Shown here piece after piece: positions 44,527-52,855 of a stretch of DNA of 64,000 bases. A program made the translations under genes and the position numbers. The DNA comes from Enhydrobacter aerosaccus (GTDB taxonomy: Bacteria > Pseudomonadota > Alphaproteobacteria > Reyranellales > Reyranellaceae). Location of the stretch: NCBI GenBank assembly GCA_903832005.1, contig CAIKZO010000136.1, positions 1 to 64,000 of the forward strand, given 5' to 3'. How positions within the stretch are numbered: the first letter of the stretch is position 1; each line of letters starts with the position of its first letter. The notes under the pieces are model-generated. The model was not told the origin of the DNA. It saw only the letters and a list, made by a program, of their open reading frames with translations, and ran no database searches.

Positions 44527-44646
44527 TGCTCCCCCATGCGGGAGGAAAGCCATAAGGTCGCTTGCTTACAGATTAGTGATGGCGGTGAATTGACCCGTCG
44601 GACGGACCGGGCTTTGATCCCGCCCGATTTTCAGGGAGAGAAACGC

Positions 44647-45420
44647 ATGGCCTACAAGGGCTTCGATCTGACGGGCAAGGTGGCGCTGGTGACCGGCGGC
44701 AATGGCGGCATCGGGCTCGGCATGGCCGATGCGATGGCCGAGGCCGGCGCCGACATCTGCATCTGGGGCACGCGCCAGGAAAAGAACGATGCCGCGGTCG
44801 CCCAGCTCAAGAAGCACGGCCGCAAGGTCCACGCGCAGATCGTCGATGTCGGTGACGAGAAGCAGGTCCAGGACGCCTTCGCGGAGGCCGTGAAAGTAAT
44901 GGGTCATGTCGACAACTGCGTCGCCAATGCCGGCGTCTCGGGCCGCGGCAAGGGTTCGATCCTCGAAATGGACTACGCCGAATGGCGTCGCGTTTTGCAG
45001 ATCAACCTCGACGGCGTGTTCTTCACCTTCAGAGCGGCTGCAAAGCACATGGTCGAACGCGGCCAAGGCGGCTCGCTGGTCGGGATGGCCTCGACCGCGG
45101 CGATCGAGGGTGCGGCGCGCTCCAGCCACTATGGCGCCAGTAAGGGTGGCGTCACCGCCATGGTGCGCGCGCTCGCCGTCGAGCTGGCGCGCTACAAGAT
45201 CACGGTGAACTCGATCCTGCCGGGCTGGATCGAGACCGAGATGACAGCCAACGCCGTCGCCAATCCGAAGTTCGCGGGCAACGTCCTGCCGCGCATCCCG
45301 CATCGCCGCTGGGGCACCGGTGCCGATTTCGGCGCCATTGCCGTCTACCTCGCCTCGGGCGCCACCGGCTACACGACGGGGCGCGACTTCGTCATCGATG
45401 GCGGCTATACCCTCTTCTAA
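44647..45420 (+). CDS. Short-chain dehydrogenase/reductase (FabG-like)
   Basis: Encodes 257 residues: the NAD(P) motif TGGNGGIG, NAGVSG, catalytic S-x12-Y-x3-K with YGASK, and the C-terminal GRDFVIDGGYTLF. Classical SDR. The open frame extends over 1700 bases upstream, antisense to the amino acid ABC genes, but that extension is spurious. Substrate unknown. It is followed by a secreted protein gene at 28 bases. Confidence 0.93.
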   Translation: MAYKGFDLTGKVALVTGGNGGIGLGMADAMAEAGADICIWGTRQEKNDAAVAQLKKHGRKVHAQIVDVGDEKQVQDAFAEAVKVMGHVDNCVANAGVSGRGKGSILEMDYAEWRRVLQINLDGVFFTFRAAAKHMVERGQGGSLVGMASTAAIEGAARSSHYGASKGGVTAMVRALAVELARYKITVNSILPGWIETEMTANAVANPKFAGNVLPRIPHRRWGTGADFGAIAVYLASGATGYTTGRDFVIDGGYTLF

Positions 45421-45448
45421 CAGCGAAGACCTTCTAGGAGTGCCGAAG

Positions 45449-45991
45449 ATGTTGAAGACCGTGGCCGCTTCCCTCGCGATCGCCCTGCTGGTGGCGGGCT
45501 CGGCGTCGGCGCAGGACAAGCCCGAAAAGAAGGCCGCGGCCAAGCCGGCGGCTGCTGCCACGACGGCAGCCTCGAGCGGCGAGGATCGCTACGTCGGCTA
45601 CTACTATCCGAAGCCCGCATCGATCGAGACCTATGAATCGACGATGAAGGCGATCGACGGCGTCGACCGTCCGCAGCGCGTGCAATTCGTCACCGTGATC
45701 TCGCAGGGCACCCTGCAGTCGGCCTATCGCGTTCCCTACGCCGTGTTCGTGAAGGGCGAGAAGGCCGACAAGCTGATCGTGGTCGGCCTGCAGGCGGGCG
45801 AGCTCAACACCGTCTATCGCGAGCGCGCGCTGCTCGCCAACATGACGACCATGGCCCGCCTCTCGCCGTTCTTCCAGGAACACACGGTGGCCGAGGACGC
45901 GACCTTCTTCGATCTGCTGAAACTGCTGGGCTTCTCCTCTGTCACCGTCACCGACGGTGAGAAGATCGCGCATCAAGTGATCGTGAAGTAG
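45449..45991 (+). CDS. Secreted protein of unknown function (180 aa)
   Basis: A Sec signal (LKTVAASLAIALLVAGSASA) is followed by a Lys/Ala-rich linker and a compact domain starting RYVGYYYPKPASIETYEST. No known domain is recognised. The AGGAG site lies 8 bases before the ATG. The last codons take part in a perfect 19-bp inverted repeat that spans the stop (45977-46017). Predicted periplasmic. Confidence 0.75.
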   Translation: MLKTVAASLAIALLVAGSASAQDKPEKKAAAKPAAAATTAASSGEDRYVGYYYPKPASIETYESTMKAIDGVDRPQRVQFVTVISQGTLQSAYRVPYAVFVKGEKADKLIVVGLQAGELNTVYRERALLANMTTMARLSPFFQEHTVAEDATFFDLLKLLGFSSVTVTDGEKIAHQVIVK

Positions 45992-46017
45992 CGCTGGAAG
46001 CGCTACTTCACGATCAC
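45977..46017. repeat. Perfect gene-end inverted repeat (19-bp arms)
   Basis: The last 15 bases of the secreted-protein gene plus 4 bases (GTGATCGTGAAGTAGCGCT) are repeated in inverted form after a GGA loop. The stem covers the stop codon. No T-run follows, so it may be an RNA-stabilising hairpin or a strong RNA end rather than a classic terminator. Confidence 0.9.
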
Positions 46018-46057
46018 GGCGGGCGGCAGCGCATTCATATGCGCGAGAGCCCGCACG
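46018..46057 (+). repeat. Forty-base structured repeat, copy 1
   Basis: Follows directly on the inverted repeat. Outer stem GCGGGC/GCCCGC and inner stem GCGCAT/ATGCGC are separated by GGCA and GAGA bulges; the apex is a 4-base loop. The second copy at 57492 has identical flanks but GCGCCT/AGGCGC in the inner stem. Confidence 0.85.
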
Positions 46058-46135
46058 GTTGGGCTTGCGCACCGCGTTGCGGCATCTCGACTCTTTCTGC
46101 ACCGCGCGGCGCCCGCTAGAGCGCTACACGCCGCC

Positions 46136-46181
46136 CGAGATAGAGGAAGCGCTCCGCTAGCGGAGCGCTTCCTCTATCTCG
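46136..46181. repeat. Perfect 46-bp palindrome at the end of the Rieske oxygenase gene
   Basis: Two 23-base perfect arms with no loop; the right arm encodes the last residues and stop (minus strand) and the left arm is its inverted copy. The centre reads CGCTCCGCTAGCGGAGCG. With the 45977 hairpin and the 40-bp repeat, it fills the convergent junction. Confidence 0.9.
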
Positions 46182-47308
46182 CTATGGTACCAATCCAGCG
46201 CCTTCTCAAACTTCCCAAAGGTCTGGACCTTGTTCGCGCCGCTGCGGAAGTTGGTCTGGATGGTGGCACCGACGGCGAAATCCTCGGCCAATGCCGCCAG
46301 GATGAGATCCCGGTTGGTGTCCCAATAGCTCTCGGGCCGCATCGCGCGTACGGCCGGATCGACCAGGATGCTGACGTTGATCAGCGATTCGTCGGGTGAG
46401 ATCGGAAAGCTGGTGAACACGCCGCAGTGGTCGGCCGTGTAGGCCAGCACCGTGTGCGGGAAGAGATTGTAAAGCATCACCGCGTGGTCGAGTAGCCGCC
46501 ACGTCGAGGACGGCTCCTTATCGATCTCGAGCAGCGTCTTCTTGGCAACGGCAAAGCGTGCGTGGCGATCGCGTCGCTCGTAGGTCGTGATGTTGTCGAG
46601 GAACAGCGGCGCGACGCTGGCCCCATGCAGGTAGCGGAAATGATAGAGCTCGAGGAAGGTGTCGATCACCAGCTTCCAGTTCATATGTGGCCGGATCGGC
46701 GTCACGCTATGGACGTCCCACCCGGTCATGTCCCACGACTCGAGATCGGGCTTCACCGCCCCCAGGAACGAATCGATGTCGAGCTCGGTGCTCTGGCCTT
46801 CCTCCAGCGCAGTCGGCACGACCCAGACCATGCCGCAACGCTCGGCTATAGCGAGCGGCCGCAGGCCATGCCTGCTGCGGTCGAGATCGCCGAACCAGGC
46901 GCCATCGGTGATGCCGATCAGCTTGCCGGTCAGATCGTAGCTCCAGCCGTGATAGGGGCAGACGAAAGCGCGCTTGCCTGCGCCGCACGGCTGGGTCTCG
47001 ACGGTGGCGCTGCGATGGCGGCAGACGTTCAGGAAGGCGCGCAGCACGCCATCCCGGCCGCGCACCACCAGGATTGGCTGGCCGCTGTCGTTGTTGGTGA
47101 CGAAGTCGCCGGGCTGGCGCAGCTGCGCGGAGAAGGCCACGACCAGCGGATATCGGCGGAACAAGGTCGCCACTTCGCGGTCGTAGCGCTCGCGCGAGAA
47201 ATACGTGTCGACCGGCGTGTGGGCGATGCCGGGTGCGTCGTCCCGGCGATTGGCGCGGGCCATTTCGAGCATGCGCTCGATATATCCAACCTGGTCGGCA
47301 TGCTGCAT
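46157..47308 (-). CDS. Rieske-type aromatic ring-hydroxylating oxygenase, alpha subunit
   Basis: Encodes 383 residues. Rieske ligands C96/H98 (VCRHRS) and C117/H120 (CPYHGW); mononuclear iron ligands His221 and His226 in ELYHFRYLH, with an Asp late in the chain. Family enzymes hydroxylate or O-demethylate aromatic or quaternary amine substrates. No reductase or ferredoxin gene is adjacent, so electrons must come from elsewhere. It starts 10 bases after the SDR stop. The 3' end forms a 46-bp perfect palindrome. Confidence 0.92.
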   Translation of the reverse strand: MQHADQVGYIERMLEMARANRRDDAPGIAHTPVDTYFSRERYDREVATLFRRYPLVVAFSAQLRQPGDFVTNNDSGQPILVVRGRDGVLRAFLNVCRHRSATVETQPCGAGKRAFVCPYHGWSYDLTGKLIGITDGAWFGDLDRSRHGLRPLAIAERCGMVWVVPTALEEGQSTELDIDSFLGAVKPDLESWDMTGWDVHSVTPIRPHMNWKLVIDTFLELYHFRYLHGASVAPLFLDNITTYERRDRHARFAVAKKTLLEIDKEPSSTWRLLDHAVMLYNLFPHTVLAYTADHCGVFTSFPISPDESLINVSILVDPAVRAMRPESYWDTNRDLILAALAEDFAVGATIQTNFRSGANKVQTFGKFEKALDWYHSEIEEALR

Positions 47309-47318
47309 GGGACGCTCC

Positions 47319-48089
47319 CTAGATCGCGTTCATGCCGCCATCGATCACCAGCTCGGTGCCGGTGACGAAGCGGGACTCGTCGGAAATCAGGTAGAGGATG
47401 CCATAGGCCACATCCTCGGGTTCGCCGAACTCGCCGATCGGAATGGACCGGCGCATGCGCTCGCGCTTCTTCTCGTCGGGCAGGATGCCCTGCCCCATCG
47501 GCGTCATGATGATCCCCGGATGGACGGAGTTGCACCGCACCTTGTAGCCCTTGCGCGCGCAGTCGATCGCCACGGTCTTGGTGAACTGGCGCACCGCGCC
47601 CTTGCTGGCGCCATAGGCCGAGAGGTCAGGCGTGCCGAGGAAGGCCGCCAGCGAGGAGGTGTTCACGATCGAGCCGCCGCCCGACTGGCGCAGCGCCGGC
47701 ACCGAATACTTACAGCCCAGGAACACGCCCTGCACGTTGATCGACAGGATCTTCTGCCATTGCTCGACCGTCTCGGTCTCGAAGGTTGCTGGGTAAGGCC
47801 CGGCGATGCCGGCGTTGTTCGCGAGGCCATTGAGCTTACCCTCGCGTTCGAGAATGCCGTCGATGATGCGCTTCCAGTCGGCTTCCTGGGCGGTGTCATG
47901 CTCCTCGAAGCGTGCCCCACCTCCCGAATTAATCGCGCCGATCTGCTGCACGGTCTCCTGACCGCCCGCGCGGTTGATGTCGCTCACGATCACCGTGGCG
48001 CCTTCGGCGGCCAGTAGCTTCGCCGTAGCGCGGCCGATGCCCGAGCCGCCGCCGGTCACCAGTACGACCTTGTCCGCAACGCGGCCCAT
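47319..48089 (-). CDS. Short-chain dehydrogenase/reductase
   Basis: Encodes 256 residues from the ATG at 48089. TGGGSGIG cofactor loop, NNAGIAGPY, YGASKGAV and FVTGTELVIDGGMNAI show a classical SDR. A longer frame from 48179 overlaps the divergent isomerase start region and is not used. Located directly upstream of the Rieske oxygenase, it could oxidise the oxygenase product. Confidence 0.92.
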   Translation of the reverse strand: MGRVADKVVLVTGGGSGIGRATAKLLAAEGATVIVSDINRAGGQETVQQIGAINSGGGARFEEHDTAQEADWKRIIDGILEREGKLNGLANNAGIAGPYPATFETETVEQWQKILSINVQGVFLGCKYSVPALRQSGGGSIVNTSSLAAFLGTPDLSAYGASKGAVRQFTKTVAIDCARKGYKVRCNSVHPGIIMTPMGQGILPDEKKRERMRRSIPIGEFGEPEDVAYGILYLISDESRFVTGTELVIDGGMNAI

Positions 48090-48168
48090 CTTTTTCCATC
48101 CCCGTTTACTTTCTTGAGGCGAGGCTAGAAGCGGCGCAGGCTCGTGACAAGCAGGAGGAGAAACCGGG

Positions 48169-48765
48169 ATGGCCCGCACGCTGGAATTCTACTTCGACTA
48201 TGGCAGCCCCTATTCCTACCTGGCCGACACCCAGGTCGAGGCAATCGCCCAACGCACCGGCGCCACCGTGGTGCGCAAGCCCATGCTGCTGGGCGGCGTT
48301 TTCAAGTCGACCGGCAACCACTCGCCCGCCGAGCTGCCGCAGAAATCGGCGTGGAGCGGCTTCGACATGCCGCTGTGGGCGCGCCACTACGGCGTGCCGT
48401 TCCAGCGCAATCCGTTCTTTCCGATAAACACGCTGGCGCTGATGCGCGGCGCGGCGGCGGCGCAGATCGACGGCGTCTTCGATCGCTATCACCCCGCGAT
48501 CTTCAAGGCGATGTGGGTCGACGGCCGCAACCTCAACGACATGAAAGAGGTCGCTGCCGTGCTGACCGCCGCCGGCCTCGACGCGCAAAAGATCGGGAAC
48601 CGGATTCAGGAGCAGGACGTTAAGGACCGCCTGAAAGCCACCACCGACGAGGCCGTCGCACGCGGCGTGTTCGGCGCCCCGACGAGCTTCGTCGACGGCA
48701 AGATGTTTTTCGGCAACGACCGCCTGCCCTTCGTCGAGCTGGCGCTGAAAGGAACCCTCCCGTGA
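48169..48765 (+). CDS. 2-hydroxychromene-2-carboxylate isomerase-like protein (DsbA fold)
   Basis: Encodes 198 residues. The GST-kappa/DsbA-like fold starts EFYFDYGSPYSYLADTQVEA with the catalytic Ser13, and has FPINTLALMRGA and GVFGAPTSFVDGKMFFGNDR. HCCA isomerases need glutathione and act in naphthalene breakdown, but this family is broad. Divergent from the SDR/Rieske pair, which suggests aromatic metabolism. Confidence 0.92.
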   Translation: MARTLEFYFDYGSPYSYLADTQVEAIAQRTGATVVRKPMLLGGVFKSTGNHSPAELPQKSAWSGFDMPLWARHYGVPFQRNPFFPINTLALMRGAAAAQIDGVFDRYHPAIFKAMWVDGRNLNDMKEVAAVLTAAGLDAQKIGNRIQEQDVKDRLKATTDEAVARGVFGAPTSFVDGKMFFGNDRLPFVELALKGTLP

Positions 48766-49199
48766 ACAAGACCCTCGCTCTCTCCTCTCTCGCCGCCGGC
48801 CTGCTGTTCGGCGCGCCCTCTTTCGCGCAGAGTGTCGGCAACTGCCCAACAGCCGGCAGCGCCGCCAATTCGGAGCCAGCCTGGGTGCTGTTCGATCTCG
48901 GCAGCTCGGTTCTAAAGCCGGAAGCCAAGCCCACCATCCAGAAGGCCGCGGCCACAGCCAAGGCTCGCCAGGCTGTGAAGGTCTGCATCGTCGGCCAGAC
49001 CGACAAGCTCGGTGACAAGAACTACAACGCCAAGCTCGCGATGGCCCGCTCGCAAGCGGTGGCGGCCGAATTGGTGCGCGACGGTTATCCGGGCAAGAAC
49101 GTCATCATCGCGTCCAATCCTGAGGCTTTCGGCAACATGAGCCTGGGATCGAACGATGCGCAGGAGAAGGATCGCCGGGTGACGATCATCTTCCGGTAG
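48762..49199 (+). CDS. OmpA-like periplasmic protein
   Basis: Encodes 145 residues from a GTG that overlaps the isomerase stop (GTGA). A Sec signal (KTLALSSLAAGLLFGAPSFA) precedes an OmpA C-terminal-type domain (WVLFDLGSSVLKPEA, AMARSQAVAAELVRDGYP). The peptidoglycan-binding Asp/Arg pair is only partly typical (VGQTDKLGD). It has no beta-barrel. It may bind peptidoglycan in the periplasm. Confidence 0.85.
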   Translation: MNKTLALSSLAAGLLFGAPSFAQSVGNCPTAGSAANSEPAWVLFDLGSSVLKPEAKPTIQKAAATAKARQAVKVCIVGQTDKLGDKNYNAKLAMARSQAVAAELVRDGYPGKNVIIASNPEAFGNMSLGSNDAQEKDRRVTIIFR

Positions 49200-49319
49200 G
49201 GTGGCCGCCGGGAAAAATGACGCGGTGTGCACCGAAATCCTGGGATACCTTGGATGCCGATGCCATAAGGCTTTCGGCCATTTTGTACCGGATTCCGCCA
49301 CCCCCAGCGCGCAACAAAA

Positions 49320-50300
49320 TTACATCTCGATCACGGCCTTGCCGACCACCTGACGGTCGATCAAGGCACGGAAGGCGTCGGCCACCTTCTCCATCGGGAA
49401 GCGATGCGAGATGTGCGGACGCATCACGCCGAGCGCCGCCAGCTTCGGCAACTGCTCTACATAGTCGCGCGCCTGTTCGGGCGCGATCCGCAGCGGCGTC
49501 TCGCCGGCACGCACGCCCAGCACCGACAGGCCCTTGATCAGGATGTGATTCGACATCAGCTTGCTGGGACCGCCCGACGTGAAACCCACGATCAGGAGTC
49601 GCGCGCCGTAGGCCGTGACCCTCATGGATTTCTCCAGCACGTCGCCGCCCACCGGATCGTAGATCACGTTGCAGCCCTTGCCGCCGGTCATCTCCTTCAC
49701 GACCGCGACGAAGTCCGACGTCCGGTAGTTCACCACTTCGTCGGCGCCCGCCTGCTTAACGATCGCGAGCCGCGCATCGTCGCCCCCGGTCGCGATCACG
49801 CGCGCGCCAATGTGTTTGGCAAGCTGCACCGCCGCGAGACCAACGCCACCCGAGGCGCCGTGCACCAGCACGGTCTCGCCCGTCTTCAGCGCGCCGCGAT
49901 GGACCAGCGAATGGTAGGCGGTCTGCGCGGCGACGCGAAAACCCGCGCCCTCGGCGAACGACCAGCCGTCCGGCAGGCGCATGAGCTGGCCCTTGGTGGA
50001 GACCTTCACATACTCGGCGAAGCCGCCCGGCCGCACGCCGTAGATCGCACGGTCGCCGACCTTCCAGCCGGTCACGTCGCTGCCAACGGCATGAATGGTG
50101 CCCGCGCCTTCCATGCCGGGCACGAAGGGGAGTTCAGGCTTGTGCTGATATTCGCCGGAAACCGTCAGGACGTCGGGAAAGTTCACCGCCGCAGCGCCGA
50201 CCTTGATGACGACGTCGTTGGGGCCCGGTTCAGGAATCGGCCGTTGTTCGATTTTCAGAACCGATGGATCGCCGAGGCGATCGCAGACGACTGCCCGCAT
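49320..50300 (-). CDS. NADPH:quinone reductase-like medium-chain dehydrogenase
   Basis: Encodes 326 residues from the ATG at 50300. Zn-free MDR of the quinone oxidoreductase type: VVKVG-like N-terminal strand (VVIKVGAAAVNFPDVLTVSG), LPFVPGMEGAGTIHAVG and the nucleotide loop VHGASGGVGLAAVQLAKHIG. The cytosolic enzyme reduces quinones or enoyl compounds. It begins 16 bases downstream of the carbamoyltransferase stop; a TTG at 50315 gives an implausible extension. Confidence 0.93.
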   Translation of the reverse strand: MRAVVCDRLGDPSVLKIEQRPIPEPGPNDVVIKVGAAAVNFPDVLTVSGEYQHKPELPFVPGMEGAGTIHAVGSDVTGWKVGDRAIYGVRPGGFAEYVKVSTKGQLMRLPDGWSFAEGAGFRVAAQTAYHSLVHRGALKTGETVLVHGASGGVGLAAVQLAKHIGARVIATGGDDARLAIVKQAGADEVVNYRTSDFVAVVKEMTGGKGCNVIYDPVGGDVLEKSMRVTAYGARLLIVGFTSGGPSKLMSNHILIKGLSVLGVRAGETPLRIAPEQARDYVEQLPKLAALGVMRPHISHRFPMEKVADAFRALIDRQVVGKAVIEM

Positions 50301-50316
50301 CACGGGGGCGCGCAAG

Positions 50317-52152
50317 CTAGTCGAGCTCGAAAGCGTTCTTGTAGTCGAGCTTCAGCGCCGGATCCTGGTCTTCCTTCTTGAGGAAGCAGTTGCCGACCAC
50401 CAGCACCTCGATCTCGCTGCCCATGAAGCAGCGCCACGCGTCTTCCGGCGTGCAGACGATCGGCTCGCCGCGGACGTTGAACGAGGTGTTCACTACCACC
50501 GAGCTGCCGGTCTTGGCCTTGAACGAGGAGATCAAGTCGTAGAACGGCTTGTTGGTCTCTGCGTGCACCGTCTGGATGCGGCCCGAGTAATCGATATGCG
50601 TCACCGCCGGAATATCCGAGCGCGGCACGTTCAGCTTCTCGATGCCGAACAACTTGTCTTCGTCGGCGGTCATCTTGCGGCGGCGTTCCTCGACCACCGG
50701 CGCGACCATCAGCATGTAAGGGCTGTCGGTGTTGTAGTCGAAGTACTTGTCGACATCCTCGCGCAGCACCGCCGGCGCAAACGGACGGAACGACTCGCGG
50801 TACTTCACCTTGAGGTTCAGCGTCTTCTGCATGCCCGGCGAACGCGCATCGCCCAGGATCGAGCGCGCGCCCAGCGAGCGCGGACCGAATTCCATGCGGC
50901 CCTGCATCCAGCCGACCGCCTTCTCGTCGGCCAGTGCCTGCGCGGTCTGGTCGATCATCTGTTCCGACGTGAGGCGGGTGAACTTGGCGCCGACGGCGGT
51001 GAGCCGCTGGGCAATCTCGTCGTCCTCGAACACCGGACCCAGATAGGAACCGGACATGCCGTCCATGTGGCCGTTGAGCTTGCGCGGCTGGCCCATGAAA
51101 CCGTGATAGGCGGCGTAGGCAGCACCCACGGCACCGCCGGCATCGCCGGCCGCCGGCTGGACCCAGATGCCGTCGAAGATGTTCTCGCGCCAGAGCTTGC
51201 CGTTGGCGACGCAGTTCAGCGCCACACCACCGGCCAGGCAGATGTTCTTGGCGCCGGTTTCTTTCTTCACCGACCGGGCGAGACGGATCACGATTTCCTC
51301 GGTGACGGCCTGGACCGACGCCGCGAGATCCATGTGCTTCTGGTCGAGCAGTTCCTCGGGGTTGCGCCGCGGTCCGCCGAACAGGTCGGCGAACTTGTCG
51401 TTCGTCATGCGCAGGCCGGTGCAATAGTCGAAATAGCTCTGGTCGAGACGGAACGTGCCGTCTTCCTTGAGGTCGACGATCTTGTCGAGGATCAGGTCCT
51501 TGAAGCGCGGCTCGCCATAGGGCGCGAGGCCCATGACCTTGTACTCGCCCGAATTGACCTTGAAGCCCGTGTAATAGGTGAACGCCGAATAGAGCAGACC
51601 CAGCGAGTGCGGGAAGTGGATCTCCTTCAGCATCTCGAGCTTGTTGCCGCGGCCGAACGCGAGCGACGTGGTCGCCCACTCGCCGACGCCGTCCATGCAC
51701 AGCACGGCCGCTTCTTCATAGGGCGACGGAAAGAAGGCCGACGCCGCGTGGCTCTGGTGATGCTCGCCGAACAGCAGGCGCTTCTGCCAGTCGAAGTCCG
51801 GCTGCCACTTTTTCATCTCGTCGCGCAGCAGCGTCTTCTGGAACAGCTTTTCCTTGAGCCACAGTGGCATGGCCATGCGGAAGGAGTTGAAGCCGCGCGG
51901 AGCGTAAGCGAGGTAGGTCTCGAGCAGCCGCTCGAACTTGAGGAACGGCTTGTCGTAGAAGGCGACGTAGTCGACATCCGCGATCTTGATGCCGGCCGTG
52001 TCGAGACAGTACTGCACGGCCTTCTCGGGGAAGGCCGCGTCGTGCTTCTTGCGCGTGAAGCGCTCCTCCTGCGCCGCGCCCACAAGATGGCCATCCTCGA
52101 TCAGCGCCGCGGCGCTGTCGTGATAAAATGCCGAAATCCCGAGGACGCGCAT
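50317..52152 (-). CDS. Carbamoyltransferase (NodU/CmcH/SxtI-like)
   Basis: Encodes 611 residues. The N-terminal part has the Kae1-like ATP/carbamoyl domain (RVLGISAFYHDSAAALIEDG, EHHQSHAASAF, MDGVGEWATT) and the C-terminal one SFRPFAPAVLREDVDKYF and VVNTSFNVRGEPIVCTPEDA. These enzymes attach a carbamoyl group from carbamoyl phosphate to a hydroxyl of a sugar, cephem or saxitoxin-type precursor. The acceptor here is unknown. The two upstream genes (DUF5989 and SxtJ-like) form a conserved trio. Confidence 0.95.
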   Translation of the reverse strand: MRVLGISAFYHDSAAALIEDGHLVGAAQEERFTRKKHDAAFPEKAVQYCLDTAGIKIADVDYVAFYDKPFLKFERLLETYLAYAPRGFNSFRMAMPLWLKEKLFQKTLLRDEMKKWQPDFDWQKRLLFGEHHQSHAASAFFPSPYEEAAVLCMDGVGEWATTSLAFGRGNKLEMLKEIHFPHSLGLLYSAFTYYTGFKVNSGEYKVMGLAPYGEPRFKDLILDKIVDLKEDGTFRLDQSYFDYCTGLRMTNDKFADLFGGPRRNPEELLDQKHMDLAASVQAVTEEIVIRLARSVKKETGAKNICLAGGVALNCVANGKLWRENIFDGIWVQPAAGDAGGAVGAAYAAYHGFMGQPRKLNGHMDGMSGSYLGPVFEDDEIAQRLTAVGAKFTRLTSEQMIDQTAQALADEKAVGWMQGRMEFGPRSLGARSILGDARSPGMQKTLNLKVKYRESFRPFAPAVLREDVDKYFDYNTDSPYMLMVAPVVEERRRKMTADEDKLFGIEKLNVPRSDIPAVTHIDYSGRIQTVHAETNKPFYDLISSFKAKTGSSVVVNTSFNVRGEPIVCTPEDAWRCFMGSEIEVLVVGNCFLKKEDQDPALKLDYKNAFELD

Positions 52153-52168
52153 GGAGAAGCCTTCTTCT

Positions 52169-52321
52169 CTAGAACAGCGTGTAGATGAACGGGGCGATCG
52201 CCGAACCCTTGGTCAGCACGATCAGGCCACCGAAGATCACCATCATGATGAAGATCGGCAGCAGCCAGAACTTCTTGCGTTCCTTCATGAACGCCCAGAG
52301 TTCGACAATGATGGAGCCCAT
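52169..52321 (-). CDS. DUF5989 (SxtK-like) single-span membrane protein
   Basis: A 50-residue gene between the SxtJ-like gene and the carbamoyltransferase. It starts MGSIIVELWAFMKERKKFWL and continues into a hydrophobic helix (LPIFIMMVIFGGLIVL) and ends APFIYTLF. This is the DUF5989 family, found with NodU-type carbamoyltransferases and equivalent in position and size to sxtK of saxitoxin clusters. Function unknown. Confidence 0.85.
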   Translation of the reverse strand: MGSIIVELWAFMKERKKFWLLPIFIMMVIFGGLIVLTKGSAIAPFIYTLF

Positions 52322-52341
52322 TTTCTTCGTCCCTTTTTCGA

Positions 52342-52773
52342 TCAGAACTGGTTTTTCATCGACTGCGGCGGCGGACCGGGCGGGGTGCGCTCGATCCAGT
52401 AGCTCTTGGCGTCCTTATCCAGGCGCAGGCGCAGGAAATCCTTGCCCGTCGCGCGCATGATCAGACCGATCGGCGTGATGGTCACGAAAAACAGCAGGCC
52501 CATGACGATCGGGTTCACGACCTTGAACATCAACAGGCCGATTTTCAGCCAAAGACGGTTGAGCGGGCCCAGCACCTTGGGAATGGTGAGGGCCACCACC
52601 AGGAAGACCACCGAGACCGGCAGCGTGTAGTGCCATGCAATATGCCCGCGCCACCACGACAGGCCGGCCATGAGCGCAAAAAAGCCCGCGAAGACCAAGC
52701 CAAAGCCGCGGTCGGTGCCGCCTTTGACATGCTCTTCGCGCGAAAAATCCTCGTGAAGCTGGCTGGTCGCCAT
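52342..52773 (-). CDS. SxtJ-family membrane protein
   Basis: Encodes 143 residues with about three hydrophobic helices (near 25-41, 50-66, 85-105), GGTDRGFGLVFAGFF at the start and GPLNRLWLKIGLLM, then a cytoplasmic tail ending KSYWIERTPPGPPPQSM. This is the SxtJ family, first noted next to the carbamoyltransferase SxtI in saxitoxin clusters and widespread elsewhere. First gene of the trio; no enzyme activity is known. Confidence 0.9.
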   Translation of the reverse strand: MATSQLHEDFSREEHVKGGTDRGFGLVFAGFFALMAGLSWWRGHIAWHYTLPVSVVFLVVALTIPKVLGPLNRLWLKIGLLMFKVVNPIVMGLLFFVTITPIGLIMRATGKDFLRLRLDKDAKSYWIERTPPGPPPQSMKNQF

Positions 52774-52820
52774 GGTGATACGGCCGGTCCTGAATTTGGG
52801 GCCCTTAAGTCTCCGATCAC

Positions 52821-52843
52821 CCTCGCCAAGTCAATTGGCGAGG
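52821..52843. promoter_or_regulatory. Hairpin/inverted repeat upstream of the SxtJ-like gene
   Basis: CCTCGCCAA and TTGGCGAGG form a perfect 9-bp inverted repeat around GTCAA, between the TetR gene end and the SxtJ start. It could be a terminator of tetR without a T-run or an operator for the cassette. Confidence 0.45.
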
Positions 52844-52855
52844 TGGGGACGGGCC

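Noticed and set aside
42868-44646. N-terminal extension of the SDR at 44647
   Set aside because: The extra 590 codons are antisense to an ABC receptor and an EEP gene and lack any domain; the family start is the ATG at 44647.
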